From assembly GCA_942491145.1 (NCBI GenBank), contig CALOBC010000017.1, positions 186,001 to 250,000 on the forward strand: a stretch of 64,000 nucleotides of DNA. The letters are read 5' to 3'. Every line of letters begins with the position of its first letter. Positions within the stretch are counted from its first letter, which is position 1. Positions 24,585 to 34,400 of the stretch are shown here, one piece after another. The notes below the pieces were generated by a model. It was not told the origin of the DNA and did no database searches. It saw nothing but the letters and a program-made list of their open reading frames with translations. Origin of the DNA: CAXQUZ01 sp942491145 (GTDB lineage: Bacteria > Myxococcota_A > UBA796 > UBA2385). Made by a program: the position numbers and the translations under genes.

Positions 24585-26186
24585 CTACCGTGCGGCCGCC
24601 TGCTCACCGACGGTGGTGGTGGGCGCGATGGTGGGCAGCACCAGCCGGAACCCTGCCCCGCCAATGCTGCTGTCCACCAACGACAGGCTGCCGCCTGCGG
24701 CCTGCAGGAACTGGCTGGCGAGGTACAGCCCGAGCCCAGTGCCTTTGCCCTCAGCCTTGGTTGTGAGGAAGGGCTCGAAGATCCGCTGGCCGAGGTCATC
24801 GGGGACACCCGGTCCGTCGTCCTCCACCGTGATCCACACCGAATCATGCTGCAGCCGGCCCACAATCCGGACGTTGCTGGCACCCGCCTGCACCGCATTG
24901 ATGCAGATGTTCATGATGGCCTGCGACAGCCGCCGGGCATCCAGCGGCACTTGGGCAAGCTCGTGCAGGTCGATGACGAGGCGCCGCCGTCCGTTGAAGT
25001 GGCTGCGGACCATGCGCACCGCGAGGTCAATGGCCCGGGTGGGTGACCCCGAGGCGCTCTCGTCGCCCCGGGCAAACCCCGTGAGGTCGTTTGCGATGGC
25101 GGCCATGGTGCTCGTGGCGTCCCGCATGTCATCGAGGAGCTCGTTGCGCTCCTCGTCGTCCGCGTCGAACATCAGGTCTGCGATGGCGTTGAGTGCCGTC
25201 AGGGGGCCGCGGATGTCGTGGGCCACCCCGGCTGTCAGGGTACCGAGCAGGGCGAGCCGCTCGGAGTGGGCTGCGGCCTGGGTCATGAGCAGCCGCTCTT
25301 GGGCGTGGGCCACATCCCGGCGGTGGCGCTTGCGCTCGAGGAAGATCGCCAGCAACCCCGCGAAGCCAAACACCCCGAAGATGCCCCAGCCGACCAGTCC
25401 AAGCTGCATTCGGGCGGCGGCGAGGCGTCGTGTGGCAGCGGCCCGGGGGGACGACGTGGCGATGGCCCATCCTCGGGGCCCGCCCACAACCGGGGCGAAG
25501 GCGGCGAGACGCACCTCGGACACACCGTCTTCGGTCCAGTTGTACCGGGTCAGGCCCGACTCCCCGGCGGCCATGCGGGTCAACATCTGGGTCAGGCGGG
25601 GGTCGTCCACTGTTCGGTCAAACGGTGCTGTGCCCGCCTGCTTCGGGTCGGCGTGGGCAACGATCGCTCCGGTCCCATCGACCATCCAGGCCCAGGGGTG
25701 CTCGAGAAGCGGCGAGAAGGCGGCCGACTCCTGGAGCACCGTCACCATCCGGCCATCTCCCGTGGACTCCGTGACGGCCACGCGCAGGGGGGGCAGGGTG
25801 CACACGGTCAGTCCCGGTGCGGATGGCAAGCCCACTGCGTTGCATGGCTCGCCCGATGCACTCTGCAGCTCGATGTCTCCCTGCTGGCCGTGCAGGACGA
25901 CGCGAATTGTCTCGTTTAGGCCATTCTGGGGCAAGGCGCCCGACCAGAGACGGGACCGCAGCCGGTCGGGTTCTTCAGCCAGATAGGCAGCTGTGATGTG
26001 CAGGAGCTGGAAGTGGCCCGACAACCGCGCCGCTTGGCTGGTCACTGCTGTGGCTTGCACCACTTGGAGGTCCGCCTCGGCCTCGGTGGCCACCTGCTGC
26101 CAAGCGTCGCTCAACAGGTGCTGTGGAATGGCCAGCAGCACGGCAATGCCGAGGATCTTGAGGCTGACCGTGGCGGCGGGATGCAC
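24585..26186 (-). CDS. Membrane-bound sensor histidine kinase
   Basis: GTG 26186 is favoured, with GGAG seven bases upstream and the first membrane helix just after it; GTG 26300 and ATG 26255 are longer options. The 533-aa protein has TM1 (about 8-24), a ~235-residue extracytoplasmic sensor region of Cache-like appearance and TM2 (about 262-282). A dimerisation/phosphoacceptor helix follows with His323 in AGVAHDIRGPLTAL. The HATPase domain has N-box NICINAVQAG, G1 EDDGPGVPDD, F-box IFEPFLTTK and G2 KGTGLGLYLA. No response regulator gene adjoins, so its partner lies elsewhere. Confidence 0.9.
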   Translation of the reverse strand: MHPAATVSLKILGIAVLLAIPQHLLSDAWQQVATEAEADLQVVQATAVTSQAARLSGHFQLLHITAAYLAEEPDRLRSRLWSGALPQNGLNETIRVVLHGQQGDIELQSASGEPCNAVGLPSAPGLTVCTLPPLRVAVTESTGDGRMVTVLQESAAFSPLLEHPWAWMVDGTGAIVAHADPKQAGTAPFDRTVDDPRLTQMLTRMAAGESGLTRYNWTEDGVSEVRLAAFAPVVGGPRGWAIATSSPRAAATRRLAAARMQLGLVGWGIFGVFGFAGLLAIFLERKRHRRDVAHAQERLLMTQAAAHSERLALLGTLTAGVAHDIRGPLTALNAIADLMFDADDEERNELLDDMRDATSTMAAIANDLTGFARGDESASGSPTRAIDLAVRMVRSHFNGRRRLVIDLHELAQVPLDARRLSQAIMNICINAVQAGASNVRIVGRLQHDSVWITVEDDGPGVPDDLGQRIFEPFLTTKAEGKGTGLGLYLASQFLQAAGGSLSLVDSSIGGAGFRLVLPTIAPTTTVGEQAAAR

Positions 26187-26391
26187 GACGAGGCTCCGAG
26201 TGGGCGGGGAGGGGACCGGGGGTGACACTGGGATCGGACCGCCGCACGCCAACATGAAGGCCGACCGCCGAGGACGTGTGCGCAGGGGCTGTTCACGCAC
26301 AGGGCGCTGCCATGGAGGGGGCGCGCCGGGTTATCGGCCGCGTCCACGCGGGGGCCCCTTGGTTCCTGCCCAAGCCTGATGGAGGCCTTCC

Positions 26392-28152
26392 GTGCGTGCC
26401 TCGAAGTTGCACCTTGTCACCTACCGAAACGACCCAGCCGACGCCGAAGTCACCAGCCATCGGCTGATGGCGCGAGCCGGCTACATCCACAAAGTGAGCG
26501 CCGGTCTCTACGTCTACGGGCCGCTGTTGTGGCGCACGCTGCGCAAGATCTCCGGCATCATCCGTGAAGAGCTGGAAGCTATCGACAGCCAGGAAGTGCA
26601 GCTCCCCATCCTGCAAGATCAGGCCTTGTGGGAGCGCAGTGGTCGCTGGGACGTGTACCAAGCGTCCCGCACGATGCTCACCACGACGGACCGGCGGGAC
26701 ACCACCTTCGGGCTTGCACCGACCGCTGAGGAAGTGGTGACCGACTATGTCGGCGCGACGGTGAACTCCTACAAGCAGCTGCCGGTCAGCCTCTTCCAGA
26801 TCCACACCAAGTTCCGCGACGAGATCCGGCCCCGCTTTGGGCTGATGCGCGTCAAGGAATTCATCATGAAGGACGCCTACACCTTCGATGCCGACGATGC
26901 CGGCCTGGACGCCCGCTACGAGCGCTTTCAGGACGCCTACGTGCGCATCTTCCAGCGCTGTGGTGTCGAAGCCTTCGGAGTGGACGCCGATCCCGGCGAC
27001 ATCGGTGGGTCGGGCTCTATGGAGTTCATGGTCTCCGCAGATGCCGGTGAGGACGCCATTCTCGTCGAAGAGGGCGGGGAGTATGCCGCCAATGTCGAGA
27101 AGGCCGAGAGCCGCATCGACAAGTCGCCCAGCGTTGGCGAAGATCCCCGGCCCATGCGCATCGAGCACACCCCGGGCATCCGCACTGTCGAACAACTGGA
27201 AGCCTTCTTCCCCGACGTGCCTGCGTCCCACATGATCAAGACGGTGCTCTGTGTGGCGGTGCACATCGACCACGAGCAACCGTGGGCCGTGCTGATTCGC
27301 GGGGACCAAGAGGTCAACGAGGTCAAGCTGCGCAACCACACCGGCGGCCTCGCCGTGCGGATGATGACGGAAGCCGAGGTCACTGCCCACACTGGCGCGG
27401 AGCCCGGGTTTGCCGGGCCCGTCGGGCTGTCCGACAAGGTGAAGCTGGTCGGCGACTTCAGCGTGAAGGGCATGCGCAACTTCCTCTGTGGTGCCAACGA
27501 GACCGACAAGCACTGCCTGGACGTCAACTTCGGAACGGACTGTGCCAAGCCGTCCTTCGCCGATGTTCGGCTCGCCCGTGCCGGTGAACCCGGTCCGCGC
27601 ACCGGTGCGCCCCTGGTGGAGCGCCGGGGCATCGAGGTGGGCCACATCTTCAAGCTGGGCACCAAGTACAGCGCTGCGATGGGCTGCACCTTCACCGACA
27701 CCAACGGCAAGCCCCAGCCCTTCGTGATGGGCTGCTACGGCATCGGTGTGTCTCGGGTAGCGGCGTCCGCGGTGGAGCAGCGCTCCGACGACCTGGGCAT
27801 CTGCTGGCCGGTGCCCATCGCGCCCTACGAGCTCGTGGTGGCCTGTCTCAACGCCAAAGATGCAACCCTGATGGCCGATGCCGAGGCCCTCTACGAGCAG
27901 TTCACGGCGGCGGGCATCGACGTGATGTTCGACGACCGGAAGATGTCGCCGGGCGCCAAGATGAAGGACCTGGAGCTCATGGGCTTTCCGTTCCTCGTCT
28001 ATGTGGGCCGCTCGTGGCTCAAGGACAACGCGGCCGAAGTGCGCGACCGTGGCGCACAAGAAAAGGTCAACATCGCCAAGGATGACGTCGTGGCCGAGCT
28101 GGTGGCCCGTGTCCAAGCCGGCCGCTCAGGGTTGCTGCCCGACGCGGACTGA
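26392..28152 (+). CDS. proS: Prolyl-tRNA synthetase (bacterial type)
   Basis: GTG 26392 has GGAGG six bases upstream; 586 aa is the expected length. Class II motifs are clear: motif 1 helix in the SRLMARAGYI-like region (SHRLMARAGYIHKVSAGLY), motif 2 with TKFRDEIRPRFGLMRVKEFI, and motif 3 in GCYGIGVSRVAASAVEQ. A YbaK-like editing insertion lies between motifs 2 and 3 (about residues 230-400). The anticodon-binding domain is C-terminal. The gene is divergent from the histidine kinase, with a 205-bp shared upstream region. It overlaps the convergent tmcA-like gene by 27 bp. Confidence 0.95.
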   Translation: MRASKLHLVTYRNDPADAEVTSHRLMARAGYIHKVSAGLYVYGPLLWRTLRKISGIIREELEAIDSQEVQLPILQDQALWERSGRWDVYQASRTMLTTTDRRDTTFGLAPTAEEVVTDYVGATVNSYKQLPVSLFQIHTKFRDEIRPRFGLMRVKEFIMKDAYTFDADDAGLDARYERFQDAYVRIFQRCGVEAFGVDADPGDIGGSGSMEFMVSADAGEDAILVEEGGEYAANVEKAESRIDKSPSVGEDPRPMRIEHTPGIRTVEQLEAFFPDVPASHMIKTVLCVAVHIDHEQPWAVLIRGDQEVNEVKLRNHTGGLAVRMMTEAEVTAHTGAEPGFAGPVGLSDKVKLVGDFSVKGMRNFLCGANETDKHCLDVNFGTDCAKPSFADVRLARAGEPGPRTGAPLVERRGIEVGHIFKLGTKYSAAMGCTFTDTNGKPQPFVMGCYGIGVSRVAASAVEQRSDDLGICWPVPIAPYELVVACLNAKDATLMADAEALYEQFTAAGIDVMFDDRKMSPGAKMKDLELMGFPFLVYVGRSWLKDNAAEVRDRGAQEKVNIAKDDVVAELVARVQAGRSGLLPDAD

Positions 28153-30108
28153 CGCATCCCACAAGTGCTGGACCGCCCGACGCAGTGTGCGCTGGGCGGC
28201 CCGCACCGTGGGCAGTCCCGCTGCCGCTGCGGTGTCCGACCAGCTCTGCAGCTCTATGATGCGACTGCGGATGACAATGGCGTCGGTTGGGTCAAGCTCG
28301 TCGACAGCTGGCCCGCTCGCCAGCGCTCGGAGTGCTGCGATGACGGAGTCGGAGCTGCGGGGGCCGCCCAGGTAGCTGCGCACCAGCCGCTCGACGTTGT
28401 TGGTCGACAATGGCGTCGGCTGCGGTGTCATCGAGATCAGCTCGGCGCGAAGTGTGGGGCTCGTGGCGATGGTGCCGCCCGCATCGAGGAGCTGCAGCTG
28501 CAGGGGCAGGTTGCGCGCAAGCTCGGCCCGCAAGTTGTCGACAATGACTTGGGATCGGTCAGTCGCGGCACGCACCATGATGGCGGCGGGCTCGCCGGTC
28601 CGGTCCCCCCGAGAGCCGCCCACCCGCACCAACTGGTAGCCTTGGGCACTTCGGAACCGGAGGACCTCCGGCGTGGCCCCGAACAGTGTGCCGAACAGGT
28701 CTGGTGTGTGGTGTCGGTGCACGGCGGCCGCAAGCTGGGCGCCGAGTCCCCGTCCCCGAAGGTCCGGATGGGTGGCGATGCGCACGCTGCGGACCATCGA
28801 CAGCATGCCGGCGGCGGTCTGGCCTCCGTGGGTGATGAGGGTGTCGGCCAGCGCATGTCCGCGGATGCGACGGCGGCCAGTGGACAGTGCCTCGCAGTCT
28901 GCTGGGCTGAAGGCCCCCTCGTGTGCAATGAGGTTGACCGCGACGCAGTGGCCCCGCCAGAGCAGCGCGTGCACGGCCATGTTGGGGGCATCGAGCAGGC
29001 GGTGCAGGTCCGAGGGTGTCGTGCGGTAGTGGGCGTGGACGAGCAGCCCAAACACCTCTCGGAGCAAGGTCGGGTTGGCCACAAGTGCGTCGCGGTCGAG
29101 ACAGACATGATCAGCGGGGTGCATTGCCAGCGGGGCACCAGCATCGCCGGGCAGAGCGGCGGGCACTGCGTCCAGCAGCAGCGCGTCAAAGACGGCACAC
29201 TCCAAGGGGTCGTCGGGATCCCACCGGATGGGGGTGTGCAAGGTCAGAGCTTGGACGGGCGTGGACCGTGCGCTCAACCATGCGACAAAGCGCAAGACGA
29301 AGCCCTTCCCGGTGCCTTCGTAGCCGGCTGTGGTGGTGGCGAATGCCAGGTGGGCGCCGGGATGGGCAGCGCAGATCTGCTGTAGCCGGGGGACCGGGAT
29401 TCTTGCTGCTTCATCGATGATGACAACGTCCCAGCACGGGGGATCTTCGACGAGCTCCTGAGGGGTAAAGAACTTCAGATCTTGCCCTGACGCAGCGATG
29501 ACCTCTTCGACGGCATCCCGGTGGCTGGCACACACGGCAACCCGCCGTGCTGGACCATCTTGGAGCATTGCCACGGCACGTCCGAGGGCGTGGGACTTGC
29601 CTCGACCCCGCTCTGCGATGAGTGTGGTGACGCTCGGCCCTGCCCCCGACCAGGCGGCGACGAGGAACTGCACAGCGCGGTCTTGATCGGGCGTGGGCCC
29701 AGCAGGCACGCCAGTCTGCGGAGGCTCAAGCGTGCTGGACCCCGGCCGGAGAACGCGGAGAACATGCGAGCCGAGGCGATGGGTGACGTCTTCGGTGCGG
29801 TGGGGCGGCACAGCGAGCTGCGGCGCGGCCAGGGGTGTGCCGACCGGAGGCAGTCGAAGGACAAGGCGGCCCCCGCGGCACACAAACCCCTGGCTCATGG
29901 CCAGCAAGTCGACGTCCAGCCGAGCGTGGAGATCGAGAACCACCACGTCGACGCCGGTGCCCAGGGCGGCCTGCAGCTTCCGTCGAGACTGGCCGGCGGT
30001 CGCCCACAGGGTGCGCGTGCCCGGCAATCCAGCGATGATCGTACGGGCTTTCCGTTCAGTCTCTACGGGGCTTCCGTGCAGCAGGGTCCAGGTTCTGGGG
30101 GTGCCCAG
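28126..30108 (-). CDS. tmcA: TmcA-like tRNA(Met) cytidine N4-acetyltransferase
   Basis: About 660 residues with the TmcA order: an N-terminal domain (RTWTLLHGSPVETERKARTI), a RecD-like helicase module with Walker A LIAERGRGKSHALG and Walker B VVIIDEAARIP, then a GNAT acetyltransferase with acetyl-CoA loop ATHPDLRGRGLGAQL and a C-terminal tRNA-binding tail. TmcA acetylates the wobble cytidine of elongator tRNA-Met with ATP. The natural N-terminus falls just after the upstream stop (30110), where only a CTG (30108, preceded by GGAAG) is available. ATG 30192 would overlap the neighbour by 83 bp. It is convergent with proS. Confidence 0.75.
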   Translation of the reverse strand: MGTPRTWTLLHGSPVETERKARTIIAGLPGTRTLWATAGQSRRKLQAALGTGVDVVVLDLHARLDVDLLAMSQGFVCRGGRLVLRLPPVGTPLAAPQLAVPPHRTEDVTHRLGSHVLRVLRPGSSTLEPPQTGVPAGPTPDQDRAVQFLVAAWSGAGPSVTTLIAERGRGKSHALGRAVAMLQDGPARRVAVCASHRDAVEEVIAASGQDLKFFTPQELVEDPPCWDVVIIDEAARIPVPRLQQICAAHPGAHLAFATTTAGYEGTGKGFVLRFVAWLSARSTPVQALTLHTPIRWDPDDPLECAVFDALLLDAVPAALPGDAGAPLAMHPADHVCLDRDALVANPTLLREVFGLLVHAHYRTTPSDLHRLLDAPNMAVHALLWRGHCVAVNLIAHEGAFSPADCEALSTGRRRIRGHALADTLITHGGQTAAGMLSMVRSVRIATHPDLRGRGLGAQLAAAVHRHHTPDLFGTLFGATPEVLRFRSAQGYQLVRVGGSRGDRTGEPAAIMVRAATDRSQVIVDNLRAELARNLPLQLQLLDAGGTIATSPTLRAELISMTPQPTPLSTNNVERLVRSYLGGPRSSDSVIAALRALASGPAVDELDPTDAIVIRSRIIELQSWSDTAAAAGLPTVRAAQRTLRRAVQHLWDASVRVGQQP

Positions 30109-30109
30109 G

Positions 30110-31387
30110 CTACTCTTCCGGATCTGCGGGGAAGATCTCGCCCAGCAACGCCGCAGGATCGATGGTGGCCCGCTTGCCGCCAGGGGTTCCATCCGCGCGG
30201 GGAGGCGCGGGCTCGGGGATGGTGAGCTGGATCGCCTTGGGGTTCATGTCGCGGAAGAGCGCCGAGAAGATGCTGCTCACCAGCACGGCACCATGGTCCT
30301 GGAGGAACTCCTGCGATGGCGGGCGCCCATCGGTGTCGGTCCCGGCCTTGGCTTGAATGGCCTCCAGTGCGGCCATCACTTGCTGTTGGGCCTCGGGCGC
30401 GAGCTGGAGGGGCATGGGTGCGTCGGGGTCGGTGGGCACCGGTGGTGCGGTCGGATCTTCGCCGGGACGGGGGGCCATCCGGCGCAGTGCCGCGAAGATC
30501 TGACCGATCTGAGCGGCCCGGGGGTCGTCATCGGGAATGCCCTGGGGATCGGCACCGGCGGCGACCAGCACCTTGCGAAGCAGCTCTTCGAGCACGATGC
30601 GACCGCCCTCGGGGTCCACCGGATTCTCGATGCCGGACAGCGCCCGCCCGGGGTGGTCCGGGTCTTCCTGAGGCCAGTTGACGTCAATGCCGAAGAACAG
30701 CGGCTCGATGCCGAGGAACTCGGTGGCATGGACCACAGGGAACTCTCGTGTGGCCGTGTCGAGGATGAGCCAGACATCGTAGCCGAGGTCGTCGTCGGGG
30801 GTCGTGAAGCGAAAGCCAACCCCGGCCCGATGGATCTCGGGCAGCGACACCGACCGCAGGGTGGCCACGGTGACGTTGTCCGGCTTCAGGCGGCTCTGGA
30901 GCAGGTCCGTCCCCTCGGCAAAGGCCGGGACTTCACCCGCTTGAAGGGACTTGAGGACACCCTCGGCCCAGCGGTCCCCGTCGGCACTGCGCTCCATGTC
31001 GGCGATGGACAAGGCGCCGGGGAGGTGGCCCCAGAGGAAGAGTCCCACGTGGGGACGCAGCTTGGTCGCGCCCACAATGCGCCAGCCGTCGTCGTCTTCG
31101 AGCAACACCCACAGGTCGCCCAGCGGCTTGGGACGGCTCGGGTGGGACAGGACCACCCACTGCGCGGCCCGGGTGCCCAGCTTGCGGGGGCTGCCCATGA
31201 GATCGAGCACCAGCCCCTTCTTGTGGGACTGCATGTAGAGCCCACGAACAGGACTGTCCCCGTCTTGCCAGCCCGCGTCGGTGCATGCGTTGCGGGCAGC
31301 GGCCTCTTCGCCGGAGGCAGCAGCGGTCGTGAATGCCGTCACCGTCGCCTTTGCAGCGTCGAGAACGGGATCGGTGGCGTCGGACAT
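30110..31387 (-). CDS. Unknown protein with NTF2-like N-terminal half
   Basis: ATG 31387 has AGGAG seven bases upstream; 425 aa, no signal peptide or membrane segment. The first ~120 residues (WVVLSHPSRPKPLGDLWVLL, DDDGWRIVGATKL) have the helix plus curved sheet pattern of NTF2/SnoaL-like domains. The middle part has another mixed alpha/beta region (GYDVWLILDTATREFPVV) and the C-terminus is Pro-rich and helical. No catalytic motif is evident. It lies 59 bp downstream of the giant DUF4157 gene on the same strand and may be cotranscribed with it. Confidence 0.65.
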   Translation of the reverse strand: MSDATDPVLDAAKATVTAFTTAAASGEEAAARNACTDAGWQDGDSPVRGLYMQSHKKGLVLDLMGSPRKLGTRAAQWVVLSHPSRPKPLGDLWVLLEDDDGWRIVGATKLRPHVGLFLWGHLPGALSIADMERSADGDRWAEGVLKSLQAGEVPAFAEGTDLLQSRLKPDNVTVATLRSVSLPEIHRAGVGFRFTTPDDDLGYDVWLILDTATREFPVVHATEFLGIEPLFFGIDVNWPQEDPDHPGRALSGIENPVDPEGGRIVLEELLRKVLVAAGADPQGIPDDDPRAAQIGQIFAALRRMAPRPGEDPTAPPVPTDPDAPMPLQLAPEAQQQVMAALEAIQAKAGTDTDGRPPSQEFLQDHGAVLVSSIFSALFRDMNPKAIQLTIPEPAPPRADGTPGGKRATIDPAALLGEIFPADPEE

Positions 31388-31446
31388 GGGAGGGCTCCTG
31401 AGGACCGCGGTTCACCGCGCCCTCGGTGAGACGGCGCGATGGGTGC

Positions 31447-34400
31447 TCAGTAGCGGATGCCGTTGCGGTCGAACACCCTCTTGATGCGGCTGTCGTCGAA
31501 GCCGGTGGACCAGCCGTCGATGAATTCGTCGGCCCCGCCGCAGTCCGAGACCAGGCGGCCCAGCGTGCCCCGGCGGGCAGCTTCTTCGAAGACCCGGGCG
31601 ATGGCGTTGGCGTCGTCCGTGGACAACCAGCCGCCCTTCATGGTGTTGACCATTTCCTTGTGCAGCTCGTACGGGGCGACGAGGTGGTCGCCGCGGGCCA
31701 CGGCATCGCGCATGCGGTCGTCGGCGCCGAACAGTGCGTCGAGCAGCCCGGGCTTGTCGCCGCTGAACACGTCGACGATGCTGTTCCACCAGCCAGGGAA
31801 GTGCTTGCGGAGCAGGCGGCCGGCCGCTTGCACGGCGTCGATGACCTTGGTGACCGCCGTCTTGATGCGGTCCCAGCTCAGCTCACCCTTGAAGATGCCC
31901 CAGACGATCCAGACCACCAAGCCGGCGGGTCCGAAGGTGGCCAGTGCCGTCAGTGCGCTGGCGAGCATGCCGAACAGCTCACCAGCGGCACCGAGGCCCT
32001 CGATGACCGCGATGACGTCGTTGAGGGTCGCCATGACCTCGGCCATCTGACCGTCGCCAACTTGCTGCTGACCGGCAATCTCGTTGCCGCTCTCCAGCTG
32101 GGGGCCGCCCCGCTTGTTGCTCGCCGAGCCGCCGCCATTGCCGATGCCGAGGGTGGGTCGGCCCTCGGTGCGGGTGTCCTTGCGGGTGGGCTGGGGCACG
32201 TCCACATTCGCGATGGGACCGGTCTGTTTGTAGGACGTGTCGCCGAACCCGTAGGTGCCGCCCCACTCAAACTCGAAGATCTTGCCCAGAGGCTGCTCGA
32301 AGCGGTCCAGGTCTTCTTCGAAGCTGAACAGCTCGGGGATCTCGCCCTTGATGTAGGGGATGATGGCGAGGTCCATGGTGGGCGCGATGGCCACACCCAC
32401 GCTGAGCTCGCCATAGAAGCCGCCGCCGTCGCCCTTCAGGTAGCCGCCGGCTTCGGCCCGCACCGGTGCGTCCAGGGTCACCTCGCCCCGCACACCCATC
32501 TGGGCGCTGGCGAAGCCGATGTCGCCGCCGAGGCCCAGGTAGGGCGCGACCATGGCCCGGAAGTTCATGCCCCACGTGAGGTTGAGCGCCGTCTCAAAGG
32601 TCGGAACCGCCGCGTTCTCGGACAGGGGGCGCCAGTCGGAGATGGCGATGCCCGCGTCCATGTGGAGTGCTTCGAGGCCCATGTCCATGCCGCCGCGCAT
32701 GCCGTAGAACAGTGCGAGGCCGTAGGGCAAGCGCACGGTCTGCTCGGGCACGATGTCGCGCTCCATGCCGAACAGCTTGCGGGCTTCCACCAGGTTGGTG
32801 TCGACGTTGATGTCGCCGGACAGCAGGGGGTCCATCGTCTGGTCGACCGAGACATGCAGCGAGCCGCCGATCATCTCGTTGATGTCGTAGTCGATGTCGC
32901 CCGATGCGGAGAATGTGCCGTCCGACTTGGCCGCAGCGGTGACCGTGCCGCTCATGCCACGGCCTGTCGCCGCGTCGCGGTCGATGAGCGTGAACTCCAG
33001 CGTGCCGCTGCCCTCGTACGTCTCGGTGCCGCCCCGATTCGACCAGTCCACCGTGAACGTGCCCGTCATCTCGTTGAGGGGGTGCACGACGATGTCGCCG
33101 GTGCCGCCGGCCGCGATCAGCTCGTTGTTCTCGATGGTGGCGTGCCCTTCGACGTTGCTCACCTCGATCGCGCCGTCGAGCATGCTCAGCGGCTTGAGCA
33201 GGGTGGCCTTGCCCTCCAGGCGCGTCAGGGTGTTGGTGACCACGTTGTACTCGCCGGTCGCGGTGACCCGTACGACGCCTTCGCCGTCCTTCCAGATCTC
33301 GGCCGTCAGCGTGCCGCCCAGTCGCTTCAGCTCGGACTCTTGGACATCCGCGTCGCCCCCGCTGTCTTTGAGCAGCTTGAGGGTGATGCCGCCGCCGAGG
33401 TCGTACTCCAGCGTGCGGCCGAGGAAGACCGCGCCAGTGCCCGTGATCTGGCCGGTGACGGGATCGTAGGTGCCGTTGACCTGGCCCTCGATGAGCGCCG
33501 TCGGTCCGCCGTCCTTGACCATGAACGGTACGCTGCCGTCGATCTTGGTGAGCTGGTCTTTGTCGATGTGCGCGACCGCACCGGAGCCCTTCTTCAGCCA
33601 GAAGCTGTAGTTGTCCGTCGCGAAGAGCTGGTTGTCGCGGACCACTTCCACGCCGCCGGTGCCCGTGAAGCCCGTGCCGCCGGCCGCATCGAAGGAGCCC
33701 TGCAGCGCCACCTTGGCGTACTCGCCCCCCTCGTTGCGCACGGAGAGGTTCATCTCACCGCCGACTTCGGTCAGCGCGTTGTCGGCGACCGTCACCGTGG
33801 CCGATGTGCTGGGAATGAGCCAGAGCTGGTCACTTCCGAGGGTGCCGAGGTGCTTCTCGACGAGCACTTCGGCCGCGCCGCTGCCGTTGAGCACCTTCTC
33901 TTGGATGGCGTACTCGCCCTCCACGTTGCCCTTGATGAAGGGCGCCCCCTTGTCGTCGAGGCGCATGGGCACCGCGCCGCCAATCTTGGAGATGGCGTTG
34001 GCATCCACGGCCAGTCGTGCGCCCGCGCCCTTGGTGACCCACAGATTGTAGTCGCCCACGTCGGCGACCTCGAGGTCCGTGAGCAGCTCGGCTTCGCCTT
34101 CTCCGGTGAAGCCCTGTGTCTCGTTCCAGGACCCGGCCAGGGCGACCTTTGCGAAGTCACCCTCGGCACGGCGCACCATGGTGGAGATGGTGCCCTCAAT
34201 GCCCTCAAACACGTCGTCTGTGATGGTGGCGGTGGCGGTGGACTCTTCGGGGAGCAACGACAGCGACCAGCCGCCTTCTCCGCCCTTGGCCAGCTCCTTT
34301 TCACGGGAGACGACGATGGTGCCGACGATGTCGAACAGGTCGTCGGCCGTGGTCCACTCGCCGGCGCCCGTGACGTCGAGGAAGCGACCGCCTTCGTCGT

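Noticed and set aside
26293..28116. A 607-codon open frame opposite proS
   Set aside because: It is a shadow of proS on the opposite strand, with no recognisable domain or start signal.
28126..30192. ATG 30192 as the start of the tmcA-like gene
   Set aside because: It would overlap the upstream gene by 83 bp with a low-quality 28-residue leader, and TmcA homology begins right after the upstream stop. It remains possible if CTG is not used.
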